From positions 1 to 64,000 of the forward strand of contig JAGFNW010000017.1 in the NCBI GenBank assembly GCA_017592665.1: a DNA stretch of 64,000 nucleotides. The letters run 5' to 3'. This document shows, one piece after another, positions 44,552 through 52,471 of the stretch. Below the pieces are notes generated by a model, which was given only the letters and a program-made list of their open reading frames with translations, was not told the origin of the DNA and ran no database searches. The stretch is from Streptosporangiaceae bacterium NEAU-GS5. GTDB taxonomy: Bacteria > Actinomycetota > Actinomycetes > Streptosporangiales > Streptosporangiaceae. Position numbers and translations under genes: made by a program. The first letter of the stretch is position 1. The number at the start of each line of letters is the position of its first letter.

Positions 44552-45013
44552 ATGGACGAACCCACGAGCCCCGACCTGGCACTCGAAGACGAGCTGCGCA
44601 AGGTCGTCGCCCTTTTCGACCCGGTCCCGCCCGCGCTTTTCGACGACGCGATGTACGCGTTCTCGGCCCGCCGGCTCGACGCCGAGCTCGCCGAGCTCAC
44701 CTTCGACTCGCTGTGGGAGGGCTCGGCCACCCGGATCCGCGGCGCCGGCCAGCATCGGACGCTCGCCTTCGAAGGAGGCGGCGTCGCGGTCGAGCTCGAG
44801 ATCGCCGAGAGCGGCGGCGGCCGACGGCTCATCGGCCGGCTGGAGCCGGGCCGGGCCGCCCAGATCACCGTCCAGCGCCGCGACGCGGAGACCACCGTGA
44901 CGACCGACGCCCTCGGCCGCTTCACCGTCGACGCCGTCCGCGACGGTCACCTCCGCCTCCACGTGACCTTCCCCGGCGCCCCTCCCGTCGTGACCACCTG
45001 GGTCCACCTCTGA
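44552..45013 (+). CDS. Small sigma-factor partner protein (paralogue of the 35.8-kb gene)
   Basis: A 153-aa protein, ATG 44552 with GAGG upstream. Acidic helical N-terminus (LALEDELRKVVALFDPVPP, DAELAELTFDS) and a beta-rich C-terminal domain ending in TTWVHL. It shares length, layout and these motifs with the gene after the first sigma factor. There is no membrane segment, unlike the common membrane anti-sigma factors. Likely partner of the upstream sigma factor; function unproven. Confidence 0.75.
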   Translation: MDEPTSPDLALEDELRKVVALFDPVPPALFDDAMYAFSARRLDAELAELTFDSLWEGSATRIRGAGQHRTLAFEGGGVAVELEIAESGGGRRLIGRLEPGRAAQITVQRRDAETTVTTDALGRFTVDAVRDGHLRLHVTFPGAPPVVTTWVHL

Positions 45014-45016
45014 CCC

Positions 45017-45045
45017 GGCACGGCCGCGCCGCCCAGGGCCGTGCC
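45017..45045. terminator. Bidirectional hairpin between convergent genes
   Basis: GGCACGGCC (45017-45025) pairs with GGCCGTGCC (45037-45045) around an 11-base loop. It lies exactly between the sigma-partner stop and the convergent YdeI-like stop, so it likely terminates both transcripts. Confidence 0.65.
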
Positions 45046-45620
45046 TACGGGTACAGCTTCTCGCCCTTCGCCAGCATCGCCACGAACTTCTCGATCCGGC
45101 GCGCCCGGGTCTCGGCCTTCTTTGCGTCCTGGATCCGGTAGAGGATCGCGTAGCGGTTCTGCCGGTCCAGGGTCTCGAAGAACGCCGCCGCGGCCGGGTC
45201 GGCGGTCAGGGCCGCCGCGAGGTCGTCCGGCACCGTGGCGTTCTTCGCACCGTCGTAGGCCGCCTCCCAGCGGCCGTCCGCCTTGGCGCGGTCGACCTCG
45301 GCCTGCCCCGGCGCACGCATCCGACCCTGCTCGATCAGCGCGGCCACCTTGTCCCGGTTGATCTTGGACCACTTGCTGCGCTGCTTGCGCGGGGTGAACC
45401 GCTGGATCCACCACTGGTCGTCGAACCCGGCCTTCTGGCCGTCGATCCAGCCGTAGCACAGGGCCACGTCGAGCGCCTGGGCGTAGTCCAGCGCGACGAT
45501 TCCGGGGCCTTTCTTGCGAAGCTTGAGCCAGATGCCAGGCGAGACCGCGTGGTTCTCACCTAGCCATGCCTCGAACGCCTCGGCGGATGCGAATGCGACG
45601 ATCTCCAAGTCCTGAGCCAC
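45045..45620 (-). CDS. YdeI/OmpD-associated family protein
   Basis: About 191 aa from a GTG at 45620. It has the family core: FEAWLGENHAVSPGIWLKLRKKG, ALDVALCYGWIDGQ, WWIQRFTPRKQRSKWSKINRDK and the C-terminal YAILYRIQDAKKAETRARRIEKFVAMLAKGE. The family is common and of unclear biochemical role, with links to stress tolerance. The start is uncertain; another GTG lies 18 bases upstream. Divergent from the SDR gene. Confidence 0.85.
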   Translation of the reverse strand: MAQDLEIVAFASAEAFEAWLGENHAVSPGIWLKLRKKGPGIVALDYAQALDVALCYGWIDGQKAGFDDQWWIQRFTPRKQRSKWSKINRDKVAALIEQGRMRAPGQAEVDRAKADGRWEAAYDGAKNATVPDDLAAALTADPAAAAFFETLDRQNRYAILYRIQDAKKAETRARRIEKFVAMLAKGEKLYP

Positions 45621-45713
45621 TCCAGTAGCGAACCACACCCGGCCGGTCGCCGGGCCGCCCTCGTCGTCTCGGGCCGTGTGTCCGGAATGATCTAGCGGGG
45701 TAGGACCCGCGCC

Positions 45714-46469
45714 ATGACAAGCGAAGCCACCGCCGGTTCCAGGCGCGCGCCGGAGCTGGCCGGGCAGACCGTCGTGGTGATCGGCGGCAGCGCCGGCATA
45801 GGGCTGGAGACGGCGCGCCGCGCCGTGGCTGAGGGCGCCGACGTCATCATCACCGGCCGCAACCCCGAGCGGCTGGAGCAGGCCGTGATGGACGTGGCCG
45901 CGCTCCGCGGCGAGGCCTTCGACGCCACCGATCCGGCCGCCCTGCAGCGGTTCTTCGACGATCTTCCGGCGCGGATCGACCATGTGATGGTCACGGCCGG
46001 CGGCCCGCGCTACGGGCCGCTGCTCGACATGACCGCGGCCGAGGTGAAAGAGGCGCTCAGCGGCCACATCGTGACGGCGCTCGAGGTCGCGCGTTACGCC
46101 GTGGGGAAGATGCGGCCGGGCGGCACGCTGCTGTTCATGGGCGGCACCGGCGGGCGGCGGGTCGGCCACGGGCTGGGGATCGTTTCGGCGGCCACGGCGG
46201 CGATGCCGCCGTTCGCGGCGGCGCTCGCGGTCGAGATCGCGCCGGTCCGCGTCAACCTCATCGCCGCGGGCTTCGTCGACACGCCGTTGTCGGCGTCGCT
46301 GCTCGGCGATCGTCTCGAGGAGCGCCGCGACGAGCTTCGCGCGAAGCTCCCGATCGGCCGCGTGGTGATGCCGGAGGACGTCGCCGCGCTCGCCGTGCAC
46401 ATCATGAGCAACACGGCCCTCACCGGCGCGACGTACGACATCGACGGCGGACAGCAGTTCACCTGGTAG
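45714..46469 (+). CDS. SDR-family oxidoreductase, atypical
   Basis: A 251-aa SDR fold with cofactor motif IGGSAGIGLE, an ITGRNPE strand, LLFMGGTGGRR in place of the usual Ser strand, and TYDIDGGQQF at the end. No YxxxK motif is visible at the expected place (GIVSAATAAMP), so the classical Tyr/Lys chemistry is missing. Several SDR subfamilies without this motif are known. It is divergent from the YdeI-like gene. Substrate unknown. Confidence 0.82.
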   Translation: MTSEATAGSRRAPELAGQTVVVIGGSAGIGLETARRAVAEGADVIITGRNPERLEQAVMDVAALRGEAFDATDPAALQRFFDDLPARIDHVMVTAGGPRYGPLLDMTAAEVKEALSGHIVTALEVARYAVGKMRPGGTLLFMGGTGGRRVGHGLGIVSAATAAMPPFAAALAVEIAPVRVNLIAAGFVDTPLSASLLGDRLEERRDELRAKLPIGRVVMPEDVAALAVHIMSNTALTGATYDIDGGQQFTW

Positions 46470-46501
46470 GGCAGGCCCGGCCGGGTGATCCGCGGAAGGC
46501 G

Positions 46502-47341
46502 CTACTCGAGCGGTTTGCGGCCGACGGCGGCGAGGTAGCTGCTGTGATCCGGGTCGCCCGGCCACTGGTCGATCCAGGGGCGCCAGGTCTCCACGCTCAC
46601 GACGCCCGGCTCCAGCAGTTCGAGGCCGTCGAAGTAGACGGCGAGCTCTTCCGCGGTCCGGTTCTTGATGTCGCCGGCCGTGGTCTTGCGGAAGACCGAG
46701 CGCACGCCGTCCATCTCGTTGGGCCCCGAGTGCTGGACGTAGCTGTGGGAGATGGCGAGGTGGCCGCCCGGTGGGAGCGCCTCGCGCAGGGTGGCCATGA
46801 TCTCGGCGACCTGCTCGTCGTCGGAGAAGAAGTGCAGGATCGACAGCACCAAGATGGCCACCGGCTGCTCGAAGTCGAGGTGCGCGCGGATGGCCGGGTC
46901 GGCGAGGATCTTCCCCGGTTCGCGCAGATCGCCTTCCACGGCGATGGTCCGCTTCGAGTCGGCCAGCAGGGCCCGCGCGTGGTTGAGCACGACCGGATCG
47001 TTGTCGACGTACACGACCCGGGCGCTGGGCGCCTCGGCCTGGGCGACCTGGTGCACGTTCTGCTGCGTGGGCAGCCCCGCGCCGAGGTCGAGGAACTGGT
47101 GCACGCCGGCCGCGGCGAGCGTGCGCACCATCCGCACCAGATAGGCCCGGTTGGCGCGAACCGACTCCCGGACGTCGAACCCCGTCCGCCGGCTCAGGTC
47201 GACCAGTTGCTCGGCGGCCGCCCGGTCGGGGGCGAAATTGTCCTTGCCGCCGAGCAGGTAGTCGTAGATCCGCGCCGAATTCGGGGTGGTCGTATCGATC
47301 CCCGGCGGTATCGCCTTGTTGGTCACCGCGTATTTGGTCAC
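46502..47341 (-). CDS. DUF574-type SAM-dependent methyltransferase
   Basis: About 279 aa from the GTG at 47341, chosen because GGAGG lies 8 bases upstream and the length then fits the family. The hallmark of this actinobacterial family is present: NSARIYDYLLGGKDNFAPDR, followed by the SAM-binding QFLDLGAGLPT, VVYVDNDPVV and ILHFFSDDE. These proteins are numerous in actinomycetes and their substrates are mostly unknown. Divergent from the GH3 gene. Confidence 0.9.
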   Translation of the reverse strand: MTKYAVTNKAIPPGIDTTTPNSARIYDYLLGGKDNFAPDRAAAEQLVDLSRRTGFDVRESVRANRAYLVRMVRTLAAAGVHQFLDLGAGLPTQQNVHQVAQAEAPSARVVYVDNDPVVLNHARALLADSKRTIAVEGDLREPGKILADPAIRAHLDFEQPVAILVLSILHFFSDDEQVAEIMATLREALPPGGHLAISHSYVQHSGPNEMDGVRSVFRKTTAGDIKNRTAEELAVYFDGLELLEPGVVSVETWRPWIDQWPGDPDHSSYLAAVGRKPLE

Positions 47342-47467
47342 CCGCGACACCTCCGCACGCGCTAGCTGCGGATCATAGCCCAGCCGAGCCTGGCTCGTAT
47401 ACGCGACATCGGCGAGGCGACCCGGCTGGAATCTTCTGATCGACATGACCGTCGGCTTCGTCTAACT

Positions 47468-47483
47468 TACTAAGTACTTAGTA
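47468..47483. promoter_or_regulatory. 16-bp palindromic operator for the GH3/TetR operon
   Basis: TACTAAGTACTTAGTA is a perfect palindrome, 14 bases before the GH3 start and flanked by CTTAC/GTAAG arms. It is strongly AT-rich for this genome. A TetR-family regulator is encoded at the end of the same operon, so negative autoregulation is likely. Confidence 0.8.
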
Positions 47484-47497
47484 GGTAAGGGGGGATC

Positions 47498-49627
47498 ATG
47501 ACCGCGTTCGATGAGGCGGTGGAGGCGGTCCGCGCCGGCCGGAAGCCGGAGGAGGCCGCCAAGGAGCTCTACGACCTGCTCACCGACGACGAGCGGCTGT
47601 CGCTGCTCGACGGCGACACACCCTTCTGGGAAGGGCTCACGGCGATCGGGCTCGAGGGCTACAACGTGCGGCCCTACGTCCACGGCGCGGTCGCCCGCCT
47701 GGGCGTGCCAGGGACGCGGTTCGTCGACGGCCCGCGCGGCTGCGTGGCGGGTCACGGCACGGCCTTCCCAGTGTCCATGGCGCGCGGCGCCACCTGGGAC
47801 GTCGCCCTCGAGGAGCAGGTCGGCGACGTCATCGGGCGCGAGATCAGGGCCCAGGGCGGCAACTTCTTCGGCGGAGTGTGCGTCAACCTGCCCCGCCACC
47901 CCGCCTGGGGCCGGATCCAGGAGACCTACGGCGACGATCCGTATCACCTCGGCGAGTTCGGCGCGGCGCTGACCCGTGGCACGCAGAAGTACGTGATGGC
48001 GTGCGTGAAGCACTTCGCGCTCAACTCGATGGAGAACGCCCGCTTCACCGTCGACGTCACCGTCGACGAGGCCACCCTGCACGATGTCTACCTGCCGCAC
48101 TTCAAGCGGGTCATCGACGAGGGCGTCGCGGCCGTGATGACCGCCTACAACTCCGTCAACGGCGAGTGGGCCGGCCAGAACCGCTACCTGATGACCGAGG
48201 TGCTGCGCGAGCAGTGGGATTGGCCCGGCATCACGGTCAGCGACTTCATCTGGGGCCTCCGCGACGCGGCCGCGTCGCTCGAGGCCGGCCTGGATCTGGA
48301 GGAGCCGTTCGCCCAGCAGCGCGCCATGCATCTGCGCGATCAGCTCGACGCCGGCCAGACCTCCTGGGACATGGTCGAACGGTCGGGGATCCGGCTGCTG
48401 GCCGCCCAGGTGCGCTCCTATGCGGGGCGGGCGGGGGGCGACTTCGGGCCACAGACGATGGCCACGGCCGAGTCGCGGGCGCTGGCCCGCACCGTCGCGG
48501 CCCGTGCCATGGTCCTGCTCAAGAACGACCACGGCACCCTTCCGCTCGATCCCGCGGAGGTCACGTCGATCGCGCTGATCGGACGGCTGGCGACCGCCAC
48601 CAACATGGGCGACCACGGCTCCTCCGACGTACGCGCCCCGAGCCACGTCACGCCGCTGGAAGGCATCACGGCGGCCTTCCCGGACGCCGAGATCACCGTC
48701 GTCACCGGCGACGACCCGGCCGAGGCCGCCGCCGCGGCGCGCGCCGCCCAGGTGGCGATCGTCGTGGCCGGCTACGACGCCCTCGACGAGGGCGAATACG
48801 TCGGCCCCGAGGCCACGCAGCGCCCCGAGCTGGTCGCGCTCTTCCCGCCGGCGCCCGAGGGCGCGTTCGAGGCCATGGCCCCGGACACCGGCAACTCGCC
48901 GACCATCGAAGGCGGCGGCGACCGGGCTTCGCTGACGCTGCGCCCGATCGATGAGGAGATCATCCGCGCGGTCGCGGCGGCCAACCCGCGCACGGTCGTC
49001 TGCCTGGTCGCGGCCGGCGCCGTGCTCACCGAGTCGTGGCGGCACGAGGTCCCGGCGGTCCTGCTCGGCTGGTACGCGGGGATGGAAGGCGGCCACGCCC
49101 TGGCCGACGTCCTGACCGGCGCCCAGAACCCGTCCGGCCGCCTGCCGTTCGCCATCCCGGCCTCGCCCGAGCACCTGCCGCCCTACGACCGCGACGCCAC
49201 CGCCATCACCTACGGCCGCCTCCACGGCCAGCGGCTGCTCGACGACCTCGGCGTGGCCGCCGCCTTCCGGCACGGCTTCGGGCTCGCCTACACCACGTAC
49301 GAGATCGGCAAGGTCACCCTGGCGGGCACCCGCCTGACCGCCGAGGTCGGCAACACCGGGCAACGCGACGGACGGCATGTGGTCCAGGTCTACGGCCGCG
49401 ACACCGCGGGCCCGCACCCCGGCGAGACCGCGCTCGTCGGATTCGCCGTCGTGGACGTGCCGGCCGGATCCTCCGCCGTCGCCGACGTGGAGATCTCCCT
49501 GGTGCCGCTGGCCCACTGGGACGCCTCCGCGCGGCGGCGTGTGCTTCCCTCCCCCGCCGACGTCGTGCTCGAAGTCGGGTCGTACGCGCACGATCCGGAC
49601 GCCGTGGTCGTCCAGGCAGGGCCGTGA
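47498..49627 (+). CDS. Glycoside hydrolase family 3 beta-glucosidase-type enzyme
   Basis: A 709-aa cytoplasmic GH3 enzyme without a signal peptide. The N-terminal barrel has VDGPRG, VKHFALNSMENAR and ITVSDFIWGL, with Asp249 as the predicted nucleophile. The middle alpha/beta sandwich has VLLKNDHGTLPL and WYAGMEGGHALADVL. A C-terminal fibronectin III-like domain covers about the last 90 residues. It would remove terminal beta-linked sugars from small imported glycosides. The last bases overlap the TetR gene. Confidence 0.9.
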   Translation: MTAFDEAVEAVRAGRKPEEAAKELYDLLTDDERLSLLDGDTPFWEGLTAIGLEGYNVRPYVHGAVARLGVPGTRFVDGPRGCVAGHGTAFPVSMARGATWDVALEEQVGDVIGREIRAQGGNFFGGVCVNLPRHPAWGRIQETYGDDPYHLGEFGAALTRGTQKYVMACVKHFALNSMENARFTVDVTVDEATLHDVYLPHFKRVIDEGVAAVMTAYNSVNGEWAGQNRYLMTEVLREQWDWPGITVSDFIWGLRDAAASLEAGLDLEEPFAQQRAMHLRDQLDAGQTSWDMVERSGIRLLAAQVRSYAGRAGGDFGPQTMATAESRALARTVAARAMVLLKNDHGTLPLDPAEVTSIALIGRLATATNMGDHGSSDVRAPSHVTPLEGITAAFPDAEITVVTGDDPAEAAAAARAAQVAIVVAGYDALDEGEYVGPEATQRPELVALFPPAPEGAFEAMAPDTGNSPTIEGGGDRASLTLRPIDEEIIRAVAAANPRTVVCLVAAGAVLTESWRHEVPAVLLGWYAGMEGGHALADVLTGAQNPSGRLPFAIPASPEHLPPYDRDATAITYGRLHGQRLLDDLGVAAAFRHGFGLAYTTYEIGKVTLAGTRLTAEVGNTGQRDGRHVVQVYGRDTAGPHPGETALVGFAVVDVPAGSSAVADVEISLVPLAHWDASARRRVLPSPADVVLEVGSYAHDPDAVVVQAGP

Positions 49628-50178
49628 ACACCCAGACAAACCGCAAGCCGACCGGTGAGCGGCGCCGGCAGATCCTCGACGAGGCGATCAGGATCGTGGG
49701 GCGCCGCGGCTACTACGGCTTCAGCGTCCAGGAGGTGGCCGAAAGCTGCGGCCTGACCGTCGCGGGCGTGCTGCACCACTTCGGCACCAAGGAGAAGCTC
49801 CTGATCGCGCTGCTCGAGGACCGCGACCGCCGCGACGCCGAAGCCGTCCGCGGCGGCCGCCCCCCGGGGGATCCGATCGAGGTCCTGCACGACATCGTCG
49901 TACGCAACAGCACCCAGCCCGAACTCATCCGCCTCTACACGGTCCTGCGCAGCGAGGCCCTCTATCAGGAGCACCCGGCCTACGACTACTTCCGCACCCG
50001 CGACCAGCGGGCCCTCGACTGGTTCGCCCAGCTCGCGGCCGGCCGGGGCGGCGACCCGCGCTCGACCGCGCGGCAGCTCCTGGCCCTCATGGGCGGCCTG
50101 GAAGAGCAGTGGCTGCGCTTCCCCGGCGAGGTCGACCTCGTGGCCGAATGGGACCGCGCCGTCACCAGGATCCTTTGA
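49624..50178 (+). CDS. TetR-family transcriptional regulator
   Basis: A 184-aa regulator whose GTG overlaps the GH3 stop by 4 bases. The N-terminal helix-turn-helix (about 10-58: RRQILDEAIRIVGRRGYYGFSVQEVAESCGLTVAGVLHHFGTKE) is typical, and a ligand-binding helical domain follows. It likely binds the 16-bp palindrome ahead of the GH3 gene and responds to a glycoside or sugar. Confidence 0.9.
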   Translation: MNTQTNRKPTGERRRQILDEAIRIVGRRGYYGFSVQEVAESCGLTVAGVLHHFGTKEKLLIALLEDRDRRDAEAVRGGRPPGDPIEVLHDIVVRNSTQPELIRLYTVLRSEALYQEHPAYDYFRTRDQRALDWFAQLAAGRGGDPRSTARQLLALMGGLEEQWLRFPGEVDLVAEWDRAVTRIL

Positions 50179-50916
50179 TCAGCCGCCCCCGGCCGACGTG
50201 ACCAGATACTCGATCACGCGCCGTGTCTTGGTCTCCTGCGCGGGCTCCATACCGATGCCGTGATCCCGCACGAGGCGTTCGAAGGCGCGCTGAGCGCCGG
50301 CCGCCTCGGCCGCCGGGACCCGTATGGACAACTCGAGGAAATCGAGCCTGTCGCCGACGGCCCAGCGCTCGGCGACGACGCTGAGACCCTCGACGTCGAA
50401 CGGCTCCCAGCGTGTCGCGGCGATCGGTGGAAGAAGCGTCAGCGCCCGCAGATTGACGCGTATCGCGGCGCAGTCGAGCAGGAAGCGCTCTTGATCCGGC
50501 CCGAAGAGCGACTCGATCGGCTTGGCGCCGGATCTGACCGCCGCGATCCGCCCATCGGGACGCTCGGCCGTGCAGGAGGCGGCGAGGACCTTGCGCGGCC
50601 CCGACCAGTCGGCCTCGACCTTGTACTTCCAGCCGTTCCCATGAGCCGCCCCCAGCCAATCACCGGCGAGCTGAGACATTCGGCAAGGCCGGAGCTTGAC
50701 GGTCGAGTCGCTGTCGTCACCGGGAAAATCCCGGGCGCGCAGCAGCACTCCCGAATCCAGCAAAGGAGTGCTCGGCGACAGGACCTCCGAGACGTCCTCG
50801 CAGAAGTAGACGCTCCCCCTGCGCCCGGCACCCGGCGCGAGGCCGAACTCATGCGACGCCTTCTCCAGATCCCCGCCGACCACATTGACCTTGATTTCCA
50901 CCGCACCAATCGGCAT
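50179..50916 (-). CDS. CYTH-like domain protein
   Basis: A 245-aa protein from ATG 50916. The N-terminus VEIKVNV is a degenerate form of the ExExK strand that starts CYTH (adenylate cyclase/thiamine triphosphatase) tunnels. VYFCEDVSEVLSPSTPLLDSG, VLLRARDFPGDDSDSTVKLRP and KYKVEADW fit the following strands with basic and acidic residues. The family hydrolyses triphosphorylated compounds; activity here is unproven because the first motif is weak. It converges on the TetR gene. Confidence 0.6.
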   Translation of the reverse strand: MPIGAVEIKVNVVGGDLEKASHEFGLAPGAGRRGSVYFCEDVSEVLSPSTPLLDSGVLLRARDFPGDDSDSTVKLRPCRMSQLAGDWLGAAHGNGWKYKVEADWSGPRKVLAASCTAERPDGRIAAVRSGAKPIESLFGPDQERFLLDCAAIRVNLRALTLLPPIAATRWEPFDVEGLSVVAERWAVGDRLDFLELSIRVPAAEAAGAQRAFERLVRDHGIGMEPAQETKTRRVIEYLVTSAGGG

Positions 50917-50984
50917 GGCCCCATCATCGCCCCCGGTCCCACCGCCACGGGTCAACGCGCGCTGGCGGCGCGGCGCGGCGCGTG

Positions 50985-51302
50985 TCAGGGCACCTTGGCC
51001 GCGAGAACCTCGGCGGGAAGGATCTCCGGCGGCACGGCGAGCAGCCGATCCGCGTGCTCCATGAGCGCGGCGGCGATCGGCCCCTGGATGTGGGCCTGCC
51101 GATCGGCCTCCGAGGCGAAGGCGTCGACGATCCAGAACGTCGTCGCGTCGGTGCGCAGCGCGAACCACACGACCGTGCCGGCCTCCTCGTTGGCGAGGTC
51201 GAGCGCCTTGGTCAGGAAGCCCTGCACCTCGTCGGCCGTCTCGTCGCGCGCGACGAGCCTGGCCACGAACGCGAGTGTCAGCGGCTGGGCGGCTGTCGTC
51301 AT
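50985..51302 (-). CDS. Antibiotic biosynthesis monooxygenase (ABM) domain protein
   Basis: A 105-aa small ferredoxin-like ABM/quinol-monooxygenase-type protein: TLAFVARLVARDETADEVQGFLTKAL, then EEAGTVVWFALRTDATTFWIVDAFASEADRQAHIQG. Such proteins act as dimers on quinones, haem or polyketides, or only bind them. Divergent from the GlxA-type regulator, which probably controls it. Confidence 0.82.
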   Translation of the reverse strand: MTTAAQPLTLAFVARLVARDETADEVQGFLTKALDLANEEAGTVVWFALRTDATTFWIVDAFASEADRQAHIQGPIAAALMEHADRLLAVPPEILPAEVLAAKVP

Positions 51303-51322
51303 GGAGTCCTCCAGTCAGTGCC

Positions 51323-51344
51323 GGATCCGGCCGGCGCCGGATCC
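51323..51344. promoter_or_regulatory. Inverted repeat in the ABM gene leader
   Basis: GGATCCGGC (51323-51331) and GCCGGATCC (51336-51344) form a perfect 9-bp inverted repeat with a 4-base centre, about 20 bases before the ABM start. It is a candidate binding site for the divergent AraC/GlxA regulator, or an mRNA hairpin. Confidence 0.5.
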
Positions 51345-51418
51345 TTCACCGTCACGCTAGGCAGCCGCCGCCCTCGTGGCCTAGTGCCGCATACGACAGC
51401 GTTCCTATCATTTACGTC

Positions 51419-52399
51419 ATGCGCATCGGCATCGTGGCACTCGACGGATACTTCGGCTCGGCCGTCTCCTCGGTCATCGACATCCTGGCCACGGCCGAGC
51501 TGGTCCGGCCGTCGATCGATCCGTCGATTCCCGAGCTGCGGCTCGAGATCGTCGCGCCGCGCCGGCGCGTGGTCGCCACCAGCGGCATGGCCATCACCGC
51601 GACCCGCACCCTGCGGCAGCTCGACGACCTGGATCTCCTCGTCGTCCCCGCCATGGGCACCCTCACCGAGGCCGACACCCTGTCCGGCCTCGACACGGGC
51701 CCGGCACGGGCCGTGATCCGGGCGCTGGCCGGCATCGACCTTTCGACCTGCGAGGTCGCGGCGGCCTGCACGGGGGTCTTCCTGCTCGCCGAGACCGGCC
51801 TGCTCGACGGACGGCAGGCCACGACCACGTGGTTCATGGCGCCCGCCTTCCGCGCCCGATATCCGAAGGTCCACCTCGACCTCGACCGCATGGTGATCGC
51901 CGACGGGCCCGTCCTCACCGCCGGCGCGGCGTTCGCCCACGTCGACCTGTCGCTGGCGCTGCTGCGCCGGATCAGCGGCCAGCTGGTCCAGCACGTCGCC
52001 CGGCTCCTGCTCATCGACGAGCGCCCCGCCCAGGCCGCCTTCATCGTGCACGACTACCTGCGGCACGACGACTCGCTGGTGCTCTCCTTCGAGGCCTTCG
52101 CACGGGAGCACCTGGATCAGCCGTTCGACGTGGCCACCGCGGCCCAGGCCGTCGGCACCACCCGCCGCACGCTCGAACGCCGGACGCGGCAGGTCCTCGG
52201 CATGAGCCCGCTCGACATCGTCCAGCGCCTGCGTCTGGAACGCGCCGACCACCTGCGCCGGACCACCAACCTCAGCACCGGCGCCATCGCCGCCAAGGTC
52301 GGCTACGCCAACGCCGAAGCCCTCCGCGCGCTGCGCCGCCGCGCCTACGGCGCGTCCGGGCGTGGAAGTTTCATCGAGTTCACGGAGACCACGCCATGA
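51419..52399 (+). CDS. GlxA-family AraC-type transcriptional regulator
   Basis: A 326-aa protein. Residues about 1-185 form a DJ-1/PfpI-like domain (GIVALDGYFGSAVSSVID, VVPAMGT, and the nucleophile-elbow ACTGVFLLAETGLLDG). Residues about 215-326 form the AraC DNA-binding domain with two helix-turn-helix units (FDVATAAQAVGTTRRTLERR, GAIAAKVGYANAEALRAL). It is divergent from the ABM gene. Confidence 0.88.
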   Translation: MRIGIVALDGYFGSAVSSVIDILATAELVRPSIDPSIPELRLEIVAPRRRVVATSGMAITATRTLRQLDDLDLLVVPAMGTLTEADTLSGLDTGPARAVIRALAGIDLSTCEVAAACTGVFLLAETGLLDGRQATTTWFMAPAFRARYPKVHLDLDRMVIADGPVLTAGAAFAHVDLSLALLRRISGQLVQHVARLLLIDERPAQAAFIVHDYLRHDDSLVLSFEAFAREHLDQPFDVATAAQAVGTTRRTLERRTRQVLGMSPLDIVQRLRLERADHLRRTTNLSTGAIAAKVGYANAEALRALRRRAYGASGRGSFIEFTETTP

Positions 52400-52471
52400 C
52401 GGGCCAGGCCGAGTCGCGGCGCGCCCGGGTGCGGGCTGACGAACACCGCACCCCCGGCCATACTGCGGGAT

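Noticed and set aside
35779-45013. Type III-E CRISPR locus
   Set aside because: TPR-CHAT and sigma genes are present, but there is no Cas7-11-like effector, adaptation gene or repeat-spacer array in the window.
46772-46785. TGGGAGCGCCTCGC resembling a CebR site
   Set aside because: Only the left half matches, and it is inside the methyltransferase coding region.
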